NCBI GenBank assembly: GCA_902489515.1
Contig: CABUAL010000008.1
Location: 1-16,886 of the forward strand
Source: an uncultured Collinsella sp.
GTDB taxonomy: Bacteria; Actinomycetota; Coriobacteriia; Coriobacteriales; Coriobacteriaceae
DNA length: 16,886 bases
Reading direction: 5' to 3'
The notes below the pieces were generated by a model. The model was not told where the DNA came from, did not search any database, and saw only the letters and a list, made by a program, of their open reading frames with translations. Shown piece after piece: positions 7,644-15,875 of this stretch (position 1 is the stretch's first letter; every line of letters starts with the position of its first letter). A program made the position numbers and the translations under genes.

Positions 7644-8945
7644 CTACTTGCGCAGCGGCTTGGGCAGCGGAATGCCGGCGGCGATAACGGCGGCGATGAT
7701 CATGCAGACGATACCCTTGAGTGGGAAGCACATGAGCAGCAGGCCCACGACCATGACCGGCTGACGCATGACCGCACCCATCGTCGATGCCGTGCAGACG
7801 GCGACGCAAAAGACCGGATCGGCGCCGGTGAGGATGGCCAGTCCGTAGCCCAGGCTTACGCCCGAGAAGATAACCGGGAAGAAGTGACCGCCGCGCCAAC
7901 CAAGGTTGATGAGGGCGGGGGTCAGCATGGCCTTGACCAGACCGGTCGCGATAAGCACGCCGGCGGGAATGGTCAAGTAGGTTTCCATGAGCACGTCGGC
8001 CTGGGTCTCGCCGGCAAACATGGTGTAGGGCAGGACCGTGCCGCAGATGGCGAGCGCCAGACCGGCTAGCATGGCCTTGACGACAGGACGCTCCCCTATT
8101 GCATGGGCAAGCGCTTCGCTCGCGTGCTCAGAGACAAAGTACAGCCAGCCGCAGATTGTTCCGATCAACGACAGAGGGACGAGCCAGGTAAGCTCTAGGT
8201 TGCCCACCTCGGCGGACTCGAACCTGGGCATGCCCATGCCGCCGCCCACAAGCTGGCCAAACAGCAGGTAGGTACCCAGACCGCCGGCAATCGCAATACC
8301 GTAGACCACCGTCTTTTGCGCCTTGGGCAGCTTGATCGTGATCTCGTCGGATGCGGGCTCATCGTCATTAGCGCTCTGGCCGTCGGCGCTACCGGCAAGC
8401 GGCGCCACAAAGCCAAAGACGGGCGCGGTAAAGAGCGCCGTCAGCGCGGCCTGAGTGCCCAACAGCGTAAGCTCCCTAAACTCGGCGCCAAAGCGACGCA
8501 TGCGGTCGCCGACCCAGCTGCACAGACCTGCGATAACGCCGGTCAGGCCGGCCTCCGGTCCAATACTTCCACCAAACAGCAGCGGCAGCAATGCCGCGAG
8601 CGAAAGCTTGCCCAGGTTGTCGTACGGATAGCGCCCGTCTTGCTTAACCTTAGCCATCACCTGGTTGAGGTCATCGGTCTTGGTGCCTGTCATCTTTTCG
8701 TATAGACCGATTAACAGGCCGCCCAGCAGGCAGACAAAAAACGGGTACGGCAAAAAGCCAAACGGGCCGCTGGCAAGCTCGGGCGAAGAGACGCCCAGCG
8801 CGTGCGGAATCTCGGTCCATAGATAGTCGATACCGTGCTCCATAGCAAAGAAGAACAGCCAGACCGCGGCACCTGCGAACGCACCGGTCACGGCAACGCT
8901 AACTAAAAACAGCGCGCGGTTTGTGGGTTTGGCAAGGTTGTCCAT
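7644..8945 (-). CDS. ClC-family chloride channel or H+/Cl- antiporter-like protein
   Basis: The 433-residue polytopic membrane protein carries the family's GSIGPE (126-131) with the gating-type glutamate E131, and GWRGGHFFP (349-357) at the place of the G(K/R)xGG.F.P motif. A hydrophilic insert (about 185-210, rich in Asp, Ser and Glu) separates the two halves. The GSGIP motif, whose serine coordinates chloride in characterised ClCs, is not recognisable; the equivalent region reads TGTKTDDLNQ. The ion and the mode (channel or exchanger) are therefore uncertain. There are no C-terminal CBS domains. GGGAGG precedes the ATG, and TACAAT (8985-8990) is a possible -10. The flavodoxin/ferredoxin gene follows by 37 bases. 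Confidence 0.88.
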   Translation of the reverse strand: MDNLAKPTNRALFLVSVAVTGAFAGAAVWLFFFAMEHGIDYLWTEIPHALGVSSPELASGPFGFLPYPFFVCLLGGLLIGLYEKMTGTKTDDLNQVMAKVKQDGRYPYDNLGKLSLAALLPLLFGGSIGPEAGLTGVIAGLCSWVGDRMRRFGAEFRELTLLGTQAALTALFTAPVFGFVAPLAGSADGQSANDDEPASDEITIKLPKAQKTVVYGIAIAGGLGTYLLFGQLVGGGMGMPRFESAEVGNLELTWLVPLSLIGTICGWLYFVSEHASEALAHAIGERPVVKAMLAGLALAICGTVLPYTMFAGETQADVLMETYLTIPAGVLIATGLVKAMLTPALINLGWRGGHFFPVIFSGVSLGYGLAILTGADPVFCVAVCTASTMGAVMRQPVMVVGLLLMCFPLKGIVCMIIAAVIAAGIPLPKPLRK

Positions 8946-8984
8946 CGGGTCCTCCCGCGGTCAAAGTCGACATAGATACGTTTT

Positions 8985-8990
8985 ATTGTA
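8985..8990 (-). promoter_or_regulatory. Possible -10 element for the ClC gene
   Basis: TACAAT on the minus strand lies 40 bases before the ClC start. No good -35 is found at the usual spacing. A 6-bp stem (8999-9004 with 9012-9017) sits just upstream and may belong to the 3' end of the LOG transcript; it has no T tract. Confidence 0.3.
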
Positions 8991-9070
8991 GAGCGAGCGT
9001 TGCCCGAACGAGGCAACCATCCGCGCTGCAAACGGCACCATTGGGAGCCATAGTGGGGCAGGCTCAAGAC

Positions 9071-9604
9071 TTATCCGTTGATAATCGAGGCAATCTCGGG
9101 CAAATCGTCGGCAAAGTAGATGCCGTGCTGGCGCCTCGGGCTCGAAAGCCCTTTATCGATCATGTGCCCGAGCAGCGCCTTGAGGTCGTTGTAGTAACCG
9201 TCCAGGTTATACAGAATGCACGGAGCACTCAGGTGCCCCAACGACACCGCGGACATGACCTCGGCAATCTCCTCGAGCGTGCCCGTCCCGCCGGGAAAGG
9301 CGATGAACACATCGCCGAGCTCAATCATCTTGGCTTTGCGCTCGGCCATATCGCTCGTCACGATAAGGTCGTCGATGCCGTCATGTTGAAACTCGGCCTC
9401 GATAAAAAAGCTCGGCTCAACACCCGTCACGTGTCCGCCGGCATCGAGCACACTATCGGCGAGCGCGCCCATCAGGCCCGATTCGGACCCGCCGTATACC
9501 AGCGCGTGTCCGTTGGCGCCAATCCAGTTGCCCAGCTCCTGTACCGCGGGCAGAAATGCCGGGTCATTGCCAGTGTTGGCACCCAGGTACACGGTGATGT
9601 TCAT
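9071..9604 (-). CDS. LOG-family (TIGR00730-type) nucleotide phosphoribohydrolase-like protein
   Basis: The 177-residue protein has a Rossmann-like fold. Its landmarks are YGGSESGLMG (37-46), the ERK of MAERKAKM (86-93) and FPGGTGTLEE (103-112), which correspond to the nucleotide-binding and catalytic PGGxGTxxE signature with the preceding RK. Family members release ribose 5-phosphate from nucleoside monophosphates (cytokinin activation in plants and some actinobacteria); the bacterial substrate here is unknown. I start it at the ATG at 9602-9604 (AGGGGGA upstream, MNITVYLGAN as a normal family N terminus). The longer open frame to 9721 overlaps the channel gene. It lies 34 bases after that gene and is probably co-transcribed with it. 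Older annotations may call it a lysine decarboxylase, which is a known misnomer. Confidence 0.92.
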   Translation of the reverse strand: MNITVYLGANTGNDPAFLPAVQELGNWIGANGHALVYGGSESGLMGALADSVLDAGGHVTGVEPSFFIEAEFQHDGIDDLIVTSDMAERKAKMIELGDVFIAFPGGTGTLEEIAEVMSAVSLGHLSAPCILYNLDGYYNDLKALLGHMIDKGLSSPRRQHGIYFADDLPEIASIING

Positions 9605-9638
9605 ATTTGTCCCCCTGTTGTGGCGCACGACGTTCGTC

Positions 9639-10064
9639 TTAGCGCTGGCGTCGACGATACTCGCGCACGCGGCGTGACAGATCGGCGAGCTCGTCACGAT
9701 CGAGCTCTTCCAAATGCTCAAGATCGTCCATAAAACGAGCCATGGTGTCCTTTTGACGCATCTTGATAAGCGTATTGCAGTAGTTCACCGCCACGCCCGT
9801 GAGCATGGCGATGTAGAAGATGCTGATAACGCTCAAGACGACGGTAATGGCGCGGGCAACCGGTGTCTCGGCCGGAATGTCACCAAAGCCGATGGTCGAG
9901 ACCGTCTCAAAGCTAAACCACAGGCCATCGCCAAACGTGAGGGTCGTGGGCTCGGACAGCCAGACAGCCGTTGAGCACAGCAGGTAGAAGACGAGGAATA
10001 GCTCCGTAATGCGCACGAAGCCCGCCTGGCGTAACACGTCAGCAAGCGTCCTGAGCTTTTTCAT
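9639..10064 (-). CDS. Small two-helix potassium channel (Ion_trans_2 type)
   Basis: The 141-residue protein has two membrane helices (about 19-37 and 72-95) flanking a pore helix and the selectivity filter TIGFGD (57-62), a conservative variant of TVGYGD. This is the minimal KcsA-like pore. The C-terminal 45 residues are highly charged and helical (LEHLEELDRDELADLSRRV region), which could form a cytoplasmic bundle. No RCK/TrkA_N domain is present. The ATG at 10062-10064 has AAAGGG six bases upstream; the longer frame to 10127 lacks a better start and would run into the repeat region. It is first in a unit with the LOG gene. A GACAAT (10105-10110) could be its -10. Confidence 0.9.
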   Translation of the reverse strand: MKKLRTLADVLRQAGFVRITELFLVFYLLCSTAVWLSEPTTLTFGDGLWFSFETVSTIGFGDIPAETPVARAITVVLSVISIFYIAMLTGVAVNYCNTLIKMRQKDTMARFMDDLEHLEELDRDELADLSRRVREYRRRQR

Positions 10065-10132
10065 CGCGACCCTTTCCACGGACAACCAATCACGTTCGCT
10101 CGGTATTGTCCCACGCCTCCCCCGCAAACGGA

Positions 10133-10217
10133 ACTAGTCATCGGGGACGTTCTTAAATGACTAGTCAAACAAGAACGTCCCCGATGACTAGTCGTTTAAG
10201 AACGTCCCCGATGACTA
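10133..10217. repeat. Three-copy 20-22 base intergenic repeat forming a perfect inverted repeat
   Basis: 10133-10154 and 10171-10192 are perfect 22-base reverse complements with a 16-base loop. The loop contains the 10-base palindrome TGACTAGTCA (10158-10167). A third copy of 20 bases in the same orientation as the second follows at 10198-10217. The core is AACGTCCCCGATGACTA. The block lies between divergently transcribed genes. It looks like a dispersed palindromic element; there are too few copies and the spacers are too short for a CRISPR array. Confidence 0.85.
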
Positions 10218-10248
10218 CCAGCTGCCGCCTGGGCAGGCTGAGCTGGTA
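10216..10248 (+). other. Hairpin in the leader region of the hybrid kinase gene
   Basis: TACCAGCT (10216-10223) pairs perfectly with AGCTGGTA (10241-10248), and an inner GCCT/AGGC stem (10227-10230 with 10235-10238) closes a four-base loop. It begins at the end of the third repeat copy and ends 38 bases before the kinase start. No T tract follows, so an attenuator is doubtful; it may be part of the repeat element. Confidence 0.5.
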
Positions 10249-10286
10249 TCCTCATGCGGTAATGTCTCGATTCGTTAGGATTGCAT

Positions 10287-13091
10287 GTGAGAGCTGCCAC
10301 TGTCCTTCGTTCAGTTATATATCGCACCCTGGCCGTCGCGCTTGCCGCGCTTGCCGTGCTGAATTCCATCGCGCCTGTCCAGGCTTTTGCCGATGACTCT
10401 AGTCAGCAGGTCAAAACGGTCCGCGTTGGTTGGCTCGTCAACAACGAGGGCTTCCAGGACGGCACCCCCGGCGAGCGTCTCTCGGGATGGGGTTACGAGT
10501 ACCTCCAGACCCTCTCGTACTACACACCCGGCTGGCAGTACGAATACGTCTCCGGCACCTTCACCGAGCTTATGGAGAAGCTCGAAGCCGGCGAGATTGA
10601 CCTCATGCCAAACATCTCCTACTCCGAAGAACGCGCCCAAAAACTGCTCTTCTCATCGAACCCCGAGGGCACCGAGCGCTACTACATCTATGCCAGGCCC
10701 GAGCGCGACGATCTGGCCAAGGGTGACCCCCGAGCGCTCCAAGGCCTTACCATCGGCTGCAACCCCGGCGTTATGCAAACCTTCGTTGGCCAGCAATGGC
10801 TCGCCAACGAAGGAATCGCCTGCACATACAAGGAGTATGACGGAAACTCCGTTCTCTTTGATGCGCTGGCAAACGGCGAGGTCGATGCCGTCATCATGAA
10901 CGACACGACCTCGTCGCCCAGTGCCTCCCCCATGTTCTACATTGGTTCGAGCGACTACTATTTTGCCGTCCCCAAAAGCCGCCCCGACCTGATGGACGAC
11001 ATCAATGCCGCCATGTCGGCAATCGCCCGCGTCAACCCACGCTATAACGACGAAGTCAAATCTAACTACTCGGCCCAAAACAGCGGTTCATCATCGCTCA
11101 ACGGCCCCGAACGTTCCTGGCTCAAAACAAATGACAACACCATCACGCTCGGCTACATTACGGGCAGACTCCCCTACTGCAACGAAGACGAAAACGGCGA
11201 AATGGAAGGCTCGCTCGCATCGCTTGCGACGACGTTGCACGATAAATTTGGCATTACGGTCAAAACCGTCGCCTTTGATAGCTACAAGATGATGTCAAAT
11301 GCCCTGTCAAAGGGAAGCATAGACGTTGTGCTGCCGGTATACCGAGATTACTGGTTTGCCGAGCAATCAGGCGTTGTGCAGTCGATATCGTTGGGGACCA
11401 TATCCCTCACCGCCATCCACACCGGCAGCGACCTGAACAAAGACCTTCAGAACATCGCCTGTACCAAATCATCGTTTGTCAACAAAAATGCACTTGAAAG
11501 TCTGTTCCCCACAGCGACCGTGACCGAATACCAATCCGACGATGAAGCGTTCGACGCCCTCAGGAAGGGAACGGCGCACTGCATCGTCGCTCCCAGCTCA
11601 CGCATAAAAACCATCGGCGACCGTCATGATCTCAAGGACTACGAGACGGTCGAGCTCCCTGACACCTGTGAGCTCTCGTGCTGGATTTCGCGCGGAAAGC
11701 CCGAGCTGCTGGGAATCATCAACAAGGGCATCATCAATGCCGGAGAATCGCTCTCCGCAAGCAATTACTCCTCCACGTCGTACACGACCCAGGAATCAGA
11801 CACGCTTCAATTCCTTTTTCGCAACCGCACCGCCATTGCCGCTACCCTCATCGGTATGTTGTCGGTCGGCATCGTCCTGCTCATCTGGGCGCTCGTGCGC
11901 GCTCGAACCGAGCGCAAAAAAGCCGACGCTGCCAACGCCGCTAAGACGGCATTCCTCACGCGCATGAGCCACGACATCCGTACGCCGCTCAACGGTATCC
12001 TGGGCCTTATCGAGATTGAGGAATTGAAGGAAGGCGATATCAAGGTCGCCCGCGAGAGCCGTGCCAAGGCGCGCGTTGCCGCCAATCACCTGCTCTCGCT
12101 GATCAACGACATCCTCGAGATGGGCAAAATCGAAGACCGCAAGCTAACACTGGAGCATGCGCCTTTTAACCTCAAAGAGCTCTGTGACAATACGCTGGTT
12201 CTGTGCAAGCTCCGCGCGTCCAGTAACGGCATCACCATGCAGGACAATAGTCTGCCGTACGCCACGGGGCCATACATGATCGGCAGTCCCACCCATATCC
12301 GACAGATCATGATCAACCTGTTAGACAACAGCATTAAGTACAACAAGCACGGCGGCTCCGTCACCTTTAGTTCAAAGACCAAGCCACTCGATAACGGACG
12401 CGCACTCTTTTGCTTTAGCGTTTCGGATACCGGCATTGGCATGACTCCCAAGTTTTTACAGCATATCTATGAGCCGTTTGCCCAAGAAGGTGACGATGCG
12501 CGCAGCAAGTTCCAAGGAACCGGCATGGGCATGCCAATCGTCAAGTCGCTTATTGAACTGATGGGCGGCACCATCGAAGTCACCAGTGAGCTCCATGTGG
12601 GCACCTCGTTCTACGTGGAGATTCCGCTCGATATCGACGAGAATCCCCAGGCGCGGGCGAATACGGTTGAGAGTGCGCCCGACTGCTCGCTCACCGACAT
12701 GAACGTGCTGCTCGCCGAAGACAACGAATTGAATGCCGAGATTGCCCAGACGCTGCTAGAATCCGAGGGCGTCGTGGTCACCCGCGCCGCCAACGGCAAC
12801 GAGGTCGTCGATCTGTACCTATCGCATCCCGCCGGCAGCTTCGATGCGATCCTGATGGACATTATGATGCCGGACATGGATGGCTATGAGGCAACCCGCG
12901 CGATTCGTCTGAGCGAGAAGGTCGATGCAGCCGATATCCCCATCATCGCGCTCACCGCCAATGCCTTTGCCGAGGACGCCAAGGCGGCACACGATGCCGG
13001 CATGAACGCCCATCTGTCCAAACCGCTCGACTTTAACAAGCTCAAAAACATACTCGCCCGCATCAAGAAAAACGGATCCGTTTCGCTATAG
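10287..13091 (+). CDS. BvgS-like hybrid sensor histidine kinase with two fused solute-binding domains
   Basis: This is a 934-residue membrane sensor. In order it has a signal peptide (about 1-35, ending VQAFA), two type-3 periplasmic binding domains (about 46-255 and 286-495), a membrane helix (about 515-538), HisKA with His562 in MSHDIRTPLNG, and HATPase (N-box NLLDNSIKYN, G1 DTGIGM, G2 GTGMGM). A receiver domain follows with acidic pair 811-812, phospho-acceptor Asp858 in LMDIMMPDMDG, Thr890 and Lys912. No PAS, HPt or DNA-binding domain is present, so the signal must pass to an HPt and regulator encoded elsewhere. I start at the GTG at 10287 because TTAGGA lies six bases before it; a TTG at 10281 would directly abut that SD. 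The ligand is unknown; the family fold suggests an amino acid-like solute. The small PNPOx gene follows by 42 bases. Confidence 0.93.
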   Translation: MRAATVLRSVIYRTLAVALAALAVLNSIAPVQAFADDSSQQVKTVRVGWLVNNEGFQDGTPGERLSGWGYEYLQTLSYYTPGWQYEYVSGTFTELMEKLEAGEIDLMPNISYSEERAQKLLFSSNPEGTERYYIYARPERDDLAKGDPRALQGLTIGCNPGVMQTFVGQQWLANEGIACTYKEYDGNSVLFDALANGEVDAVIMNDTTSSPSASPMFYIGSSDYYFAVPKSRPDLMDDINAAMSAIARVNPRYNDEVKSNYSAQNSGSSSLNGPERSWLKTNDNTITLGYITGRLPYCNEDENGEMEGSLASLATTLHDKFGITVKTVAFDSYKMMSNALSKGSIDVVLPVYRDYWFAEQSGVVQSISLGTISLTAIHTGSDLNKDLQNIACTKSSFVNKNALESLFPTATVTEYQSDDEAFDALRKGTAHCIVAPSSRIKTIGDRHDLKDYETVELPDTCELSCWISRGKPELLGIINKGIINAGESLSASNYSSTSYTTQESDTLQFLFRNRTAIAATLIGMLSVGIVLLIWALVRARTERKKADAANAAKTAFLTRMSHDIRTPLNGILGLIEIEELKEGDIKVARESRAKARVAANHLLSLINDILEMGKIEDRKLTLEHAPFNLKELCDNTLVLCKLRASSNGITMQDNSLPYATGPYMIGSPTHIRQIMINLLDNSIKYNKHGGSVTFSSKTKPLDNGRALFCFSVSDTGIGMTPKFLQHIYEPFAQEGDDARSKFQGTGMGMPIVKSLIELMGGTIEVTSELHVGTSFYVEIPLDIDENPQARANTVESAPDCSLTDMNVLLAEDNELNAEIAQTLLESEGVVVTRAANGNEVVDLYLSHPAGSFDAILMDIMMPDMDGYEATRAIRLSEKVDAADIPIIALTANAFAEDAKAAHDAGMNAHLSKPLDFNKLKNILARIKKNGSVSL

Positions 13092-13133
13092 TTTGTGCTC
13101 AACCACCACGCACGACCAGAAAGGAAGCCAACG

Positions 13134-13613
13134 ATGTTTAGGCCCTTACGTCGAAAGAAACGCGCCATCACTGACGAGGAAGCGCGCGAACTGCTCGCTA
13201 CCTGCAAGCGCGGCGTCTTTGCCGTCAACGGCGACGATGGCTACCCGTACGCCATTCCCGTCAACTACTTCTTTGACGCCGAGCACGACAAGATTTATTT
13301 CCATGGCGCCAAAGCCGGCCACAAGGTCGACGCACTCAAGCGCGATGACAAGGTCTGCTTTACCGTTTACGGCAACGAGTGGCACAAGGACGGTGACTGG
13401 GCTCCCTACGTTATGAGTACCGTGGTCTTTGGCCGCTGTCGCCTGGCGAACGACACTCCCGCGTTTATCGAAGACAAAGTCCGCCAGCTCGCCCTTAAGT
13501 ACTACCCTTCTGCCGAAGAAGTCGAAGAGGAAATCGCCAAAGACATCAAGGGCGTCCAGCTCTACGAGATTTCGATTGAGCATCTTTGCGGCAAGCAGAT
13601 TCAAGAAAAGTAA
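13134..13613 (+). CDS. Pyridoxamine 5'-phosphate oxidase-like flavin-binding protein (NimA-like)
   Basis: The 159-residue protein has the split-barrel fold of the PNPOx-like family: an N-terminal helix (EEARELLATC), strands with GVFAVNGDDGYPYAIPVNYFF (27-47), KIYFHGAKAGHKVDAL (53-68, the usual FMN phosphate-contact region), and FTVYG then a STVVFGRCRL strand. It resembles 5-nitroimidazole reductase (Nim)-type proteins, which bind FMN; whether it reduces nitro compounds is untested. The ATG at 13134 has AAGGAA seven bases upstream. It lies 42 bases after the hybrid kinase, so read-through is likely, but a functional link is speculative. A strong hairpin follows its stop. True PdxH proteins are longer (about 210 aa) with a different C terminus, so pyridoxine synthesis is unlikely. 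Confidence 0.88.
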   Translation: MFRPLRRKKRAITDEEARELLATCKRGVFAVNGDDGYPYAIPVNYFFDAEHDKIYFHGAKAGHKVDALKRDDKVCFTVYGNEWHKDGDWAPYVMSTVVFGRCRLANDTPAFIEDKVRQLALKYYPSAEEVEEEIAKDIKGVQLYEISIEHLCGKQIQEK

Positions 13614-13640
13614 GCCCCTCAGCAGGCCTCATCAATAATA

Positions 13641-13680
13641 ATATGGCCCGGTTCCAACCCACCTTGGAACCGGGCCATAT
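13641..13680. terminator. Bidirectional terminator between converging genes
   Basis: A perfect 17-bp stem (13641-13657 with 13664-13680) has a six-base loop CCCACC. It lies 27 bases after the PNPOx stop and directly before the stop of the converging hybrid kinase. A/T-rich ends (ATAT) flank the G/C core on both sides, so it can act in both directions. Confidence 0.85.
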
Positions 13681-13682
13681 GC

Positions 13683-15875
13683 TTATGAAGCGTCGGCGGC
13701 GATGTGCGCTAGCGCCTCGACGAGCTCTTGCGAGCTCACAGGTTTGCTCAGGTGCGCGTTCATGCCCGCCTCACGCGAAAGCCTACGGTCGTCGGCAAAG
13801 GCGTTGGCACTCACGGCGATAATCGGCGTGGTCGCGGCATCCTCGCGATCGAGTGCTCGAATCTGACGCGTGGCCTCAAGGCCATCGATACCAGGCATCA
13901 TGATGTCCATCAACACCACGTCGTACTCGTGCGGTGCGCTCGCGGTAAACATCTCGACGGCAGACTCACCATCCTTAGCATGCGTCACGATGGCACCGGC
14001 ACGGCTGAGCGTAAACTGCGCGATCTCGGCATTCAGATCGTTATCCTCTACGAGCAAAACGCGCAAGCCCTGGAGCGCATCGCCGTCTCCCGCATCCGCG
14101 GGAACTGCCTGAGGAATCTCGGAGCGGTCGCACTTCTCGAACGGCAGGCGAATGGTAAACGTCGTCCCCTGCCCCAAGACACTCGTAAAGCTCATGGTTC
14201 CGCCCATAAGCTCGACCAGCTGTTTTGCGATAGGCGCGCCCAGGCCAGTTCCCGACGAAGCGCCTTCCACCTGCTGCTCCTCGCGGCAAAACGGCTCGTA
14301 GAGGTGCTTTTGGAACTCATCGCTCATGCCAATACCGTTGTCGGCGATCGTGTATTCATAGACGGGGACGCCATCCGCTGGCTCCACCTCGCGGCACACC
14401 AGGCGGACATAGCCGCCCTGGCGGTTGTACTTGACGGCATTGCCGGCAATATTGAGCAACAAACGCTTGAGGTGCGTCACGCTCACCCGCGCATAGGGAT
14501 GATTAAGCGTCTGCTGGTCGGAGATAATTGTCACCAGACGCTCCTCGGCCTGGCGCTCCAGAATATCGCGCACTTCACAGTTGAGGGCCACCAAATTTAT
14601 GGGCACGAGGTTCAGGTCGACCTGCCCGCTCTCCAGGCGACTCATATCGAGCGCCTCGTTGGCAAGGTCGAGCAGCAGTCCCGATGCCGTCCAGATTTTT
14701 GAGCGGCACTCAGTCTGCTTTTGCAGATCGTCCGCATTGGCATCGCCAACCTCGACCATGCCGCGAATGCCGTTGATGGGCGTGCGCAGATCGTGGCTCA
14801 TGCGACGCAGAAACTCCGTCTTTGCCGAGTTGGCAGACGAGGCCTCACGCGCCGCCTTTGCCAGCTTGTCGCCATAGTCGCGCTCCTGCTGCAGCAAGTC
14901 CGTCAAACGTCGACGATCAGCGCGGCGACGCACCGTCACAACAACGGCTATAACACCGCCGTAGAGCACCAGCACGCCGGCGGCAACAGCCGCGGCGACC
15001 TCAAAGTAGCGCTGCGCCGAGGCATAGGTGTACACATAGAATTTGTGCGCTTTTCCAAATGTGCCCAAATACCACTCGCCGTCGGCGTTAACCAATCTGA
15101 CCTTACCAGCCAGGCATCGATCCTTAATACCATCGACAATGAAGACGTCCGTCGCAGGCAGATCGAACACGCCCAATACGGTGGGTTCAACGGCATTGGT
15201 CGCAACGACCTTGCCGTCGCTTTCGATCACGATATTGCCGCTATCGATGGTTTCATAGCCTTCGAGCAAACTCTGCAGTTTGAGCGTATTGCTTGCAACC
15301 GCCTTCGCGCTCTGATGCCTTACCGCGATAACGATACCCTCGCCATCCTGCCGAGTCACGCAGCCAATGTCTGCGACCGAATCATCCGCAAGCGTGATGC
15401 GGGCGGTATAGGACTTAAGCGGATGAGTTGCCACCTCCAGCACGGGCGCTTCCTTGAGATACGTAGCGAGCGACCCGTAGCCCACATCGCCCGTCGAGGA
15501 CTCGGACACCAAATTGCCCGATGCGTCCGTCACAATCAGCGCGCTCACGTTGAACTGGTCGGCGTATTGCTCCAGCATGGCGTTATCCACCGAACCGTCG
15601 CGCTCCATATCGCGAGCAGCCTCTCCGGCAATCTCCATAACGCGAATCAGGTTTTTGGTCGCATAGGCGCTGTTGAACGCATCGTAGGAAAGACTCTGCG
15701 TCGCCACGTAATCGACAACGTCGGCAAAGCGCTGCTCGGCCTGGGCTGTCGTGTAACCGTAGCTCATCATGCCGGCAACAACCGAGAGCGCTATCCCCAG
15801 CAGAGCGACAAGGAGCCATGCCCCTGTCGAACGATTGTCCCGCTCCTGAGCGGCGTGGTCGGGCGCATCGATCAT
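13683..15875 (-). CDS. Hybrid sensor histidine kinase partnered with a solute-binding lipoprotein
   Basis: This 730-residue membrane sensor has one helix at 19-39, an extracytoplasmic Cache-like region (about 40-290, including LIVTDASGNLVSES and NIVIESDGKVVAT, which resemble the paired strands of Cache/PAS-like folds), and a second helix at 293-316. HisKA follows with His361 in MSHDLRTPINGI, then HATPase (N-box NIAGNAVKYN, G1 DNGIGM, G2 GTGLGA) and a receiver with Glu610/Asp611, Asp657 in LMDIMMPGIDG, Ser689 in place of the usual Thr, and Lys711. No HPt or output domain follows. Its ATG overlaps the stop of the upstream binding-protein gene (ATGA), with GGAGGG as SD inside that gene. This indicates translational coupling and suggests that the lipoprotein presents ligand to this sensor. 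The kinase and receiver closely resemble those of the other hybrid kinase in this window. Confidence 0.93.
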   Translation of the reverse strand: MIDAPDHAAQERDNRSTGAWLLVALLGIALSVVAGMMSYGYTTAQAEQRFADVVDYVATQSLSYDAFNSAYATKNLIRVMEIAGEAARDMERDGSVDNAMLEQYADQFNVSALIVTDASGNLVSESSTGDVGYGSLATYLKEAPVLEVATHPLKSYTARITLADDSVADIGCVTRQDGEGIVIAVRHQSAKAVASNTLKLQSLLEGYETIDSGNIVIESDGKVVATNAVEPTVLGVFDLPATDVFIVDGIKDRCLAGKVRLVNADGEWYLGTFGKAHKFYVYTYASAQRYFEVAAAVAAGVLVLYGGVIAVVVTVRRRADRRRLTDLLQQERDYGDKLAKAAREASSANSAKTEFLRRMSHDLRTPINGIRGMVEVGDANADDLQKQTECRSKIWTASGLLLDLANEALDMSRLESGQVDLNLVPINLVALNCEVRDILERQAEERLVTIISDQQTLNHPYARVSVTHLKRLLLNIAGNAVKYNRQGGYVRLVCREVEPADGVPVYEYTIADNGIGMSDEFQKHLYEPFCREEQQVEGASSGTGLGAPIAKQLVELMGGTMSFTSVLGQGTTFTIRLPFEKCDRSEIPQAVPADAGDGDALQGLRVLLVEDNDLNAEIAQFTLSRAGAIVTHAKDGESAVEMFTASAPHEYDVVLMDIMMPGIDGLEATRQIRALDREDAATTPIIAVSANAFADDRRLSREAGMNAHLSKPVSSQELVEALAHIAADAS

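Noticed and set aside
8999..9017. 6-bp hairpin as terminator of the channel-LOG unit
   Set aside because: The stem is short and has no T tract on the minus strand; it is not strong enough to call.
9605..9721. Longer N terminus for the LOG protein
   Set aside because: It would overlap the channel gene, and the extra 39 residues do not resemble the family N terminus. The ATG at 9604 has a good SD.
10133..10217. CRISPR array
   Set aside because: There are only three copies, one of them inverted, with spacers of 16 and 5 bases and no cas genes nearby.
10281..10286. TTG start for the first hybrid kinase
   Set aside because: TTAGGA directly abuts this TTG with no spacing, whereas the in-frame GTG at 10287 sits six bases after it.
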